Shown here: positions 60,665 through 64,000 of the stretch, one piece after another
Numbering within the stretch: position 1 is the first letter of the stretch
Layout: every line of letters begins with the position of its first letter
Assembly (NCBI RefSeq): GCF_001971705.1
Contig: NZ_CP019327.1
Span: 2,542,001-2,606,000, forward strand
DNA length: 64,000 bases
Direction: 5' to 3'
Source: Natronorubrum daqingense
Lineage (GTDB): Archaea; Halobacteriota; Halobacteria; Halobacteriales; Natrialbaceae
Program-made: the position numbers and the translations under genes
The notes under the pieces: generated by a model
Told to the model about the DNA's origin: nothing
Databases searched by the model: none
Seen by the model: the letters and a program-made list of their open reading frames with translations, nothing else

Positions 60665-61687
60665 CTACGCCGTATTGAGGGCCGATTCGACTCCCTCGAG
60701 CGCCCGCTCGATATCGCCGTCGGACAGGTCCCGGTGCGTACAGAACCGTACCGTCGTCGGGCCGAACGGCGAGGCTCCCACGCCGTGGTCGCGACAGCGC
60801 TCGAGGAGCGCATCCGGCTCGAGGCCGGTCTCGGCCACGTCGACGAGCACGATGTTGGTCTCCGGTTCCTGCACGTCGAAGCCGTCGAACTCGGCCAGCC
60901 CCGCGGCTAACACGCGCGCGTGATCGTGATCGTTCTCGAGGTCGGCTCTGTTCTCGAGCGCTTCCAAGCCGGGCGCGGCGATGATCCCGGCCTGGCGCAT
61001 GCCGCCGCCGAGGAGCTTGCGCGTTCGTCGGGCCTGCGCGACGAACTCCTCGCTACCGGCCAGCATCGAGCCGACGGGTGCGCCCAGTCCCTTCGAGAGA
61101 CAGCACATCACCGAGTCGACGGGGGCGGTGAGTTCGGCGGCGGAAACGTCGAGGGCCGCGGCGGCGTTGAACAGACGCGCGCCGTCGACGTGCACGGGCA
61201 CGTCGCGTTCGTGGGCCGCGTCGGCCGCCGCTGCGATCCGTTCGGGTTCGATGGCGAGTCCGCCTCGAGCGTTGTGCGTGTTCTCGAGCCAGAGCAGCCC
61301 CGTTCCCGGGCGGTGGAGGTCTTCTTCGACGTACTCCTCCGCCACCTGTTCGGGGGTGGGGACGCCGCGGTCGGCCTCGAGCATCCGAACCTGGAGGGCG
61401 GCGTGTTGGGCGAGGCCGCCGAGTTCGTACGTGACGACGTGGCTCTCCGTGTCCGCGAGGAGTTCTTGGCCTCGTTCGGTGTGGACACGTGCCGCGATCT
61501 GATTGCCCATCGTCCCCGAGGGGACGTAGAGGGCGGCTTCCATCCCGACTAATTCGGCGGCGCGAGCCTCGAGTTCGTTCACCGTCGGGTCCTCTTCGTA
61601 GACGTCGTCGCCGACCTCGGCCGCTCGAGCGGCCTCGCGCATCGCCTCATCGGGTTTCGTCACGGTATCGGAGCGAAGATCGATCAT
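60665..61687 (-). CDS. L-threonine aldolase (low-specificity)
   Basis: A 340-residue PLP enzyme starting MIDLRSDTVTKPDEAMREAA. The beta-eliminating-lyase family features: VGDDVYEEDPTVNELEARAA, VYVPSGTMGNQIA-like, HVDGARLFNAAAALDVSA, and the PLP lysine in SVMCCLSKGLGAPVGSMLAG (about K200). It splits threonine into glycine and acetaldehyde. Longer in-frame upstream sequence to 62149 reads through another gene and is not coding. It is a single gene. Confidence 0.93.
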   Translation of the reverse strand: MIDLRSDTVTKPDEAMREAARAAEVGDDVYEEDPTVNELEARAAELVGMEAALYVPSGTMGNQIAARVHTERGQELLADTESHVVTYELGGLAQHAALQVRMLEADRGVPTPEQVAEEYVEEDLHRPGTGLLWLENTHNARGGLAIEPERIAAAADAAHERDVPVHVDGARLFNAAAALDVSAAELTAPVDSVMCCLSKGLGAPVGSMLAGSEEFVAQARRTRKLLGGGMRQAGIIAAPGLEALENRADLENDHDHARVLAAGLAEFDGFDVQEPETNIVLVDVAETGLEPDALLERCRDHGVGASPFGPTTVRFCTHRDLSDGDIERALEGVESALNTA

Positions 61688-61846
61688 GCCTCGAGATCCG
61701 AACTCGGTGGTGAAATAGGCGACGACCGTCTTCCACGATTCGACGTCGAGTTCGAGCGACGACTCCTCGGCGTAGAATCGCCGACGGCCGCCGCGAACAC
61801 ATCGAAACACCAACCTTTTCCTGGGGGATCGCCCAGGTTCGAACGT

Positions 61847-62056
61847 ATGGCCGATCGAACCGATCCCGGGGTCCGCCTCGTCTCTGCGCTTCGCCTCGCA
61901 GCGGTCGTCTTGCTCGCGGTGGGATTTAGCGGCTGGCTGTTCGACGACGGCGGTGAAGTGTCCCTCGAGTCGCCGTTCACCCTCGCGTTCGGCGCGGGCG
62001 TCGCGTGCGCGTTCGCGTCGATCTACCTCGGGATCTTTCTGGCGAATCGGGAGTAA
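61847..62056 (+). CDS. small two-helix membrane protein
   Basis: A 69-residue protein starting MADRTDPGVRLVSALRLAAV, helices at about 11-30 and 45-66 separated by an acidic loop (FDDGGEVSLESPF). ATG 61847. Unknown function. It lies 58 bp before the aminopeptidase gene on the same strand and could be cotranscribed. Confidence 0.62.
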   Translation: MADRTDPGVRLVSALRLAAVVLLAVGFSGWLFDDGGEVSLESPFTLAFGAGVACAFASIYLGIFLANRE

Positions 62057-62114
62057 TTCTCGCGAGTAGTTTCGATTCGAAAGCGGTATCCCAGCGCCGA
62101 GAGACGTGTGTCGC

Positions 62115-63209
62115 ATGGACGCACGCATCCGCGAACACGCCGAAATCATCGCGAATCACTCCGTCGATTTGCAGGAGGGAGACAACGTTATCGTCGACGC
62201 ACACCCCGTCGCCGAGGACCTGGTCGTCGCGCTCCACGAAGTGATCGGCGACGCCGGCGCGAACCCGCTCACCACGAGCCAGCGAACGGGCGCCCGCCAG
62301 CGACGCGCGTTCCTCCGCGCCGGTGACGACGAGTACGAGACGCCGGAACACGAACTCGCCTTGATCCAGAACACCGACGTCTACATCGCGATTCGGGCGG
62401 GCGACAACGCGACCCAGACCGCCGACGTCGACCCCGAGACGCAGGCGGCCTACCAGCAGTCCCATCGCCCGATTCTCGAGGAGCGACTCTCGACGCGGTG
62501 GTGTCTCACACAGTATCCGGCCCCGGCGAACGCCCAACTCGCCGAGATGAGCACGGAGGGCTACGAGAACTTCGTCTGGGACGCCGTCAACAAGGACTGG
62601 GACGAACAGCGCGCCCATCAGGCCAACATGGTCGAGATTATGGACCCCGCCGAAGAGATTCGAATCAAGAGCGGCGAGACGACCGACGTGACGATGTCCA
62701 TCGACGGCAATCCGACGCTCAACGACCACGGCGAGCACAACCTTCCCGGCGGCGAAGTCTTCACCGCTCCCGTCCCCGACAGCGTCGAGGGCGAGGTGCT
62801 GTTCGACATGCCGCTGTACCACCAGGGCCGGGAGATCACGGACGTGTACCTCGAGTTCGATGGCGGCGAAGTCGTCGACCACGCGGCGGCGAAAAACGAG
62901 GACGTCCTCACCGAGGTCCTGAACACGGACGACGGTGCCCGCCGACTCGGCGAACTCGGCATCGGCATGAATCGAGATATCGACCAGTTCACCTACAACA
63001 TGCTCTTCGACGAGAAGATGGGCGATACGGTCCACATGGCCGTCGGCCGCGCCTACGATGACACCGTCGCCGAGGGCAACGAGCAGAACGATTCCGCCGT
63101 CCACGTCGACATGATCGTCGACATGAGCGACGACTCGTTCATCGAGGTCGACGGCGAGGTCGTCCAGCGCAACGGGACGTTCCGGTTCGAGGACGGCTTC
63201 GAGGACTAA
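62115..63209 (+). CDS. M29 family aminopeptidase
   Basis: A 364-residue peptidase of the AmpT/AmpS type. Metal-binding sequence in family order: PGGEVFTAPVPDSVEGEVLF (E about 218), RLGELGIGMN (E about 284), GDTVHMAVG (H about 309), SAVHVDMIVD (H, D about 336-338). The start ATG 62115 is preferred to ATG 62106. It is full length, unlike the shorter paralogue at 2467-3417. The final 24 codons (63132-63203) are repeated 173 bp downstream. Confidence 0.93.
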   Translation: MDARIREHAEIIANHSVDLQEGDNVIVDAHPVAEDLVVALHEVIGDAGANPLTTSQRTGARQRRAFLRAGDDEYETPEHELALIQNTDVYIAIRAGDNATQTADVDPETQAAYQQSHRPILEERLSTRWCLTQYPAPANAQLAEMSTEGYENFVWDAVNKDWDEQRAHQANMVEIMDPAEEIRIKSGETTDVTMSIDGNPTLNDHGEHNLPGGEVFTAPVPDSVEGEVLFDMPLYHQGREITDVYLEFDGGEVVDHAAAKNEDVLTEVLNTDDGARRLGELGIGMNRDIDQFTYNMLFDEKMGDTVHMAVGRAYDDTVAEGNEQNDSAVHVDMIVDMSDDSFIEVDGEVVQRNGTFRFEDGFED

Positions 63210-63211
63210 TT

Positions 63212-63245
63212 ACCGCGAGCGACCAACGGGAGCGAGCGGTTTTTT
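63212..63245 (+). terminator. hairpin and T-run after the M29 aminopeptidase
   Basis: ACCGC (63212-63216) and GCGGT (63236-63240) form a stem around GAGCG-rich loop, followed by six T. It is the likely end of transcription of the aminopeptidase gene, and sits between the two tail copies. Confidence 0.5.
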
Positions 63246-63304
63246 CATCGAAGTTTTTGCGTGAGCGGTTGCCGAAGGCGACCCGAACGGAAAAAGTTCG
63301 GAAT

Positions 63305-63376
63305 GACTCGTTCATCGAAGTCGACGGCGAGGTCGTCCAGCGCAACGGGACGTTCCGGTTCGAGGACGGCTTCGAG
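63305..63376 (+). repeat. duplicate of the M29 aminopeptidase 3' end
   Basis: 63305-63376 equals 63132-63203 in 71 of 72 bases (one silent GAG to GAA change) and still encodes DSFIEVDGEVVQRNGTFRFEDGFE; it then diverges (CAG TAG instead of GAC TAA). Without a start codon it is a non-functional tail copy. The sequence 63210-63304 between is the terminator and GTTTTTGCG/GGAAAAAG motifs. Confidence 0.95.
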
Positions 63377-63499
63377 CAGTAGTACTCGAGAGTCATTTCG
63401 TTCGTTGTAACGCGTTCTCGTGTCTGTAATCGTCTCGAGGAGCGCGAGTGCCACGTTCGTCGACCGGATTTATGCCGCGCGAGCGAGTATCGACGGGTG

Positions 63500-63916
63500 A
63501 TGACAGTCCTCGTCGCGTACGACGGTTCGGAACCGGCACAGAAGGCAGTGAAGCAAGCGTTCGACGAGCATGGAGACGAGGAACTCGTCTTGTTGCGCGT
63601 CGTCGAACTCGCCGACGGGTACACGGAGGCGAGCATCAAGGCGGTGCAGGACGTGCTCGGGGATCGACGGGAGTCGGCCGCGGAAGAACTCCGCGCGGAT
63701 CTCCCGGACCTCGTCGACACCGAGTCGGTCGACTTTCGGACGGAAGTCGCCACCGGCAACCCGGCTCGAGAGATCGTCTCCGCCGCCGAGGAGTACGACG
63801 TCGACCAGATCGTAATCGGAAGCCACGGCCGGTCGGGCGTTTCTCGAGTCCTGCTGGGGAGCGTCGCCGAGTCGGTCGTTCGCCGCTCGCCGGTCTCCGT
63901 GACCGTCGTTCGATAG
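63500..63916 (+). CDS. universal stress protein UspA family
   Basis: A 138-residue single-domain Usp. It starts MTVLVAYDGSEPAQKAVKQA and ends with the ATP-binding pattern IVIGSHGRSGVSRVLLGSVA (about 111-130), Gly-x2-Gly-x9-Gly-Ser. ATG 63500; a GTG at 63497 is adjacent. GATTTATG about 28 bp upstream marks a leaderless promoter. Usp proteins bind ATP and are induced by stress; haloarchaea have many. Confidence 0.93.
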   Translation: MTVLVAYDGSEPAQKAVKQAFDEHGDEELVLLRVVELADGYTEASIKAVQDVLGDRRESAAEELRADLPDLVDTESVDFRTEVATGNPAREIVSAAEEYDVDQIVIGSHGRSGVSRVLLGSVAESVVRRSPVSVTVVR

Positions 63917-63939
63917 GCCCGAGCGCAGGGAGGTCGAGT

Positions 63940-64000
63940 TCACCGCTCTTCGTCCTCGCTCTCGCTCTCGTCCTCGGAGTACTCGAGTTCGACGCTCTCG
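63940..64000 (-). CDS. C-terminal end of an acidic-tail protein, cut off by window edge
   Basis: A minus-strand frame reads ESVELEYSEDESESEDEER and stops at TGA (63940-63942). It is convergent with the Usp gene, as expected for a neighbouring gene. The S/E/D-rich tail is typical of haloarchaeal protein ends, but only 19 codons are visible, so the identity cannot be told. Confidence 0.4.
   Translation of the reverse strand, partial: ESVELEYSEDESESEDEER

Overview
The window is 64 kb of a haloarchaeal chromosome. The evidence is high GC, strongly acidic proteins, start regions placed about 26 bp downstream of A/T-rich TATA-like boxes (leaderless transcripts), and typically archaeal genes: Sec61beta, ribosomal protein L10e, TFIIB, MCM, type II GAPDH and a LysW-type arginine pathway. 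The style fits the Natrialba/Natrinema/Haloterrigena group, but genus is an inference. Most of the window is ordinary core genome. There is no rRNA, no CRISPR array, no intact insertion sequence and no prophage; one tRNA (Pro) is present.

Layout. 0-6 kb: lipoate ligase fragment, Sec61beta, a divergent isoaspartyl-methyltransferase-like protein, a zinc protein, an M29-like peptidase and two paralogous membrane proteins with TrkA-C-like domains. 6.2-15.4 kb: a cluster around a type IV filament-like machine (PilB/VirB11-like ATPase plus TadC-like membrane protein) with a pilin-like protein, a HerA-like ATPase, a coiled-coil protein, a one-TM secreted protein and two ParA/MinD-type ATPases, one of them fused to a RecA/KaiC-like domain that has lost its P-loop. 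15.6-28.1 kb: metabolic and housekeeping genes (GAPDH, Hsp20, ATP-grasp ligase, BASS transporter, L10e, site-2 protease, ABC exporter, quinone-type reductase, carbonic anhydrase, cold-shock protein, cupin) ending with an unusual NAD(P)H-quinone-reductase/UbiA fusion. 28.2-31.4 kb: an Fe(III)-siderophore ABC transporter preceded by two DtxR/IdeR-like palindromes. 31.5-42 kb: a Ski2-like helicase, BofA-like protein, tRNA-Pro with an A/T-richer scar behind it, a DUF502 protein, MCM helicase with an intein exactly in its Walker A motif, TFIIB and threonine synthase.

42.6-51.8 kb, all on the minus strand: a complete arginine pathway, argG-argH, then lysW-argX-argC-argB-argD-argE-argF, mostly with 1-4 base overlaps. 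It converts glutamate on the LysW carrier to ornithine and then to arginine; the LysW enzymes may also serve lysine. Upstream of argG I find an undetected 30-residue ORF whose last ten residues include seven arginines, contains a perfect 12-bp hairpin and sits on a well-placed TATA box: a candidate arginine-sensing leader.

52-64 kb: a membrane-anchored HTH regulator, a 2'-5' RNA-ligase-like protein, a sulfur uptake/relay operon (YeeE/TsuA, TusA, rhodanese), an XPD-like helicase, a phosphodiesterase, a G-rich 34-bp tandem repeat, threonine aldolase, an M29 aminopeptidase and a universal stress protein.

The most unusual structural signal is that two unrelated genes (argF and the M29 aminopeptidase) are each followed, 173-209 bp downstream, by a second copy of their own last 15-24 codons, with terminator-like GAGCG/T-run sequence between the copies. 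A minimal 12-bp version occurs at 7961-7984.
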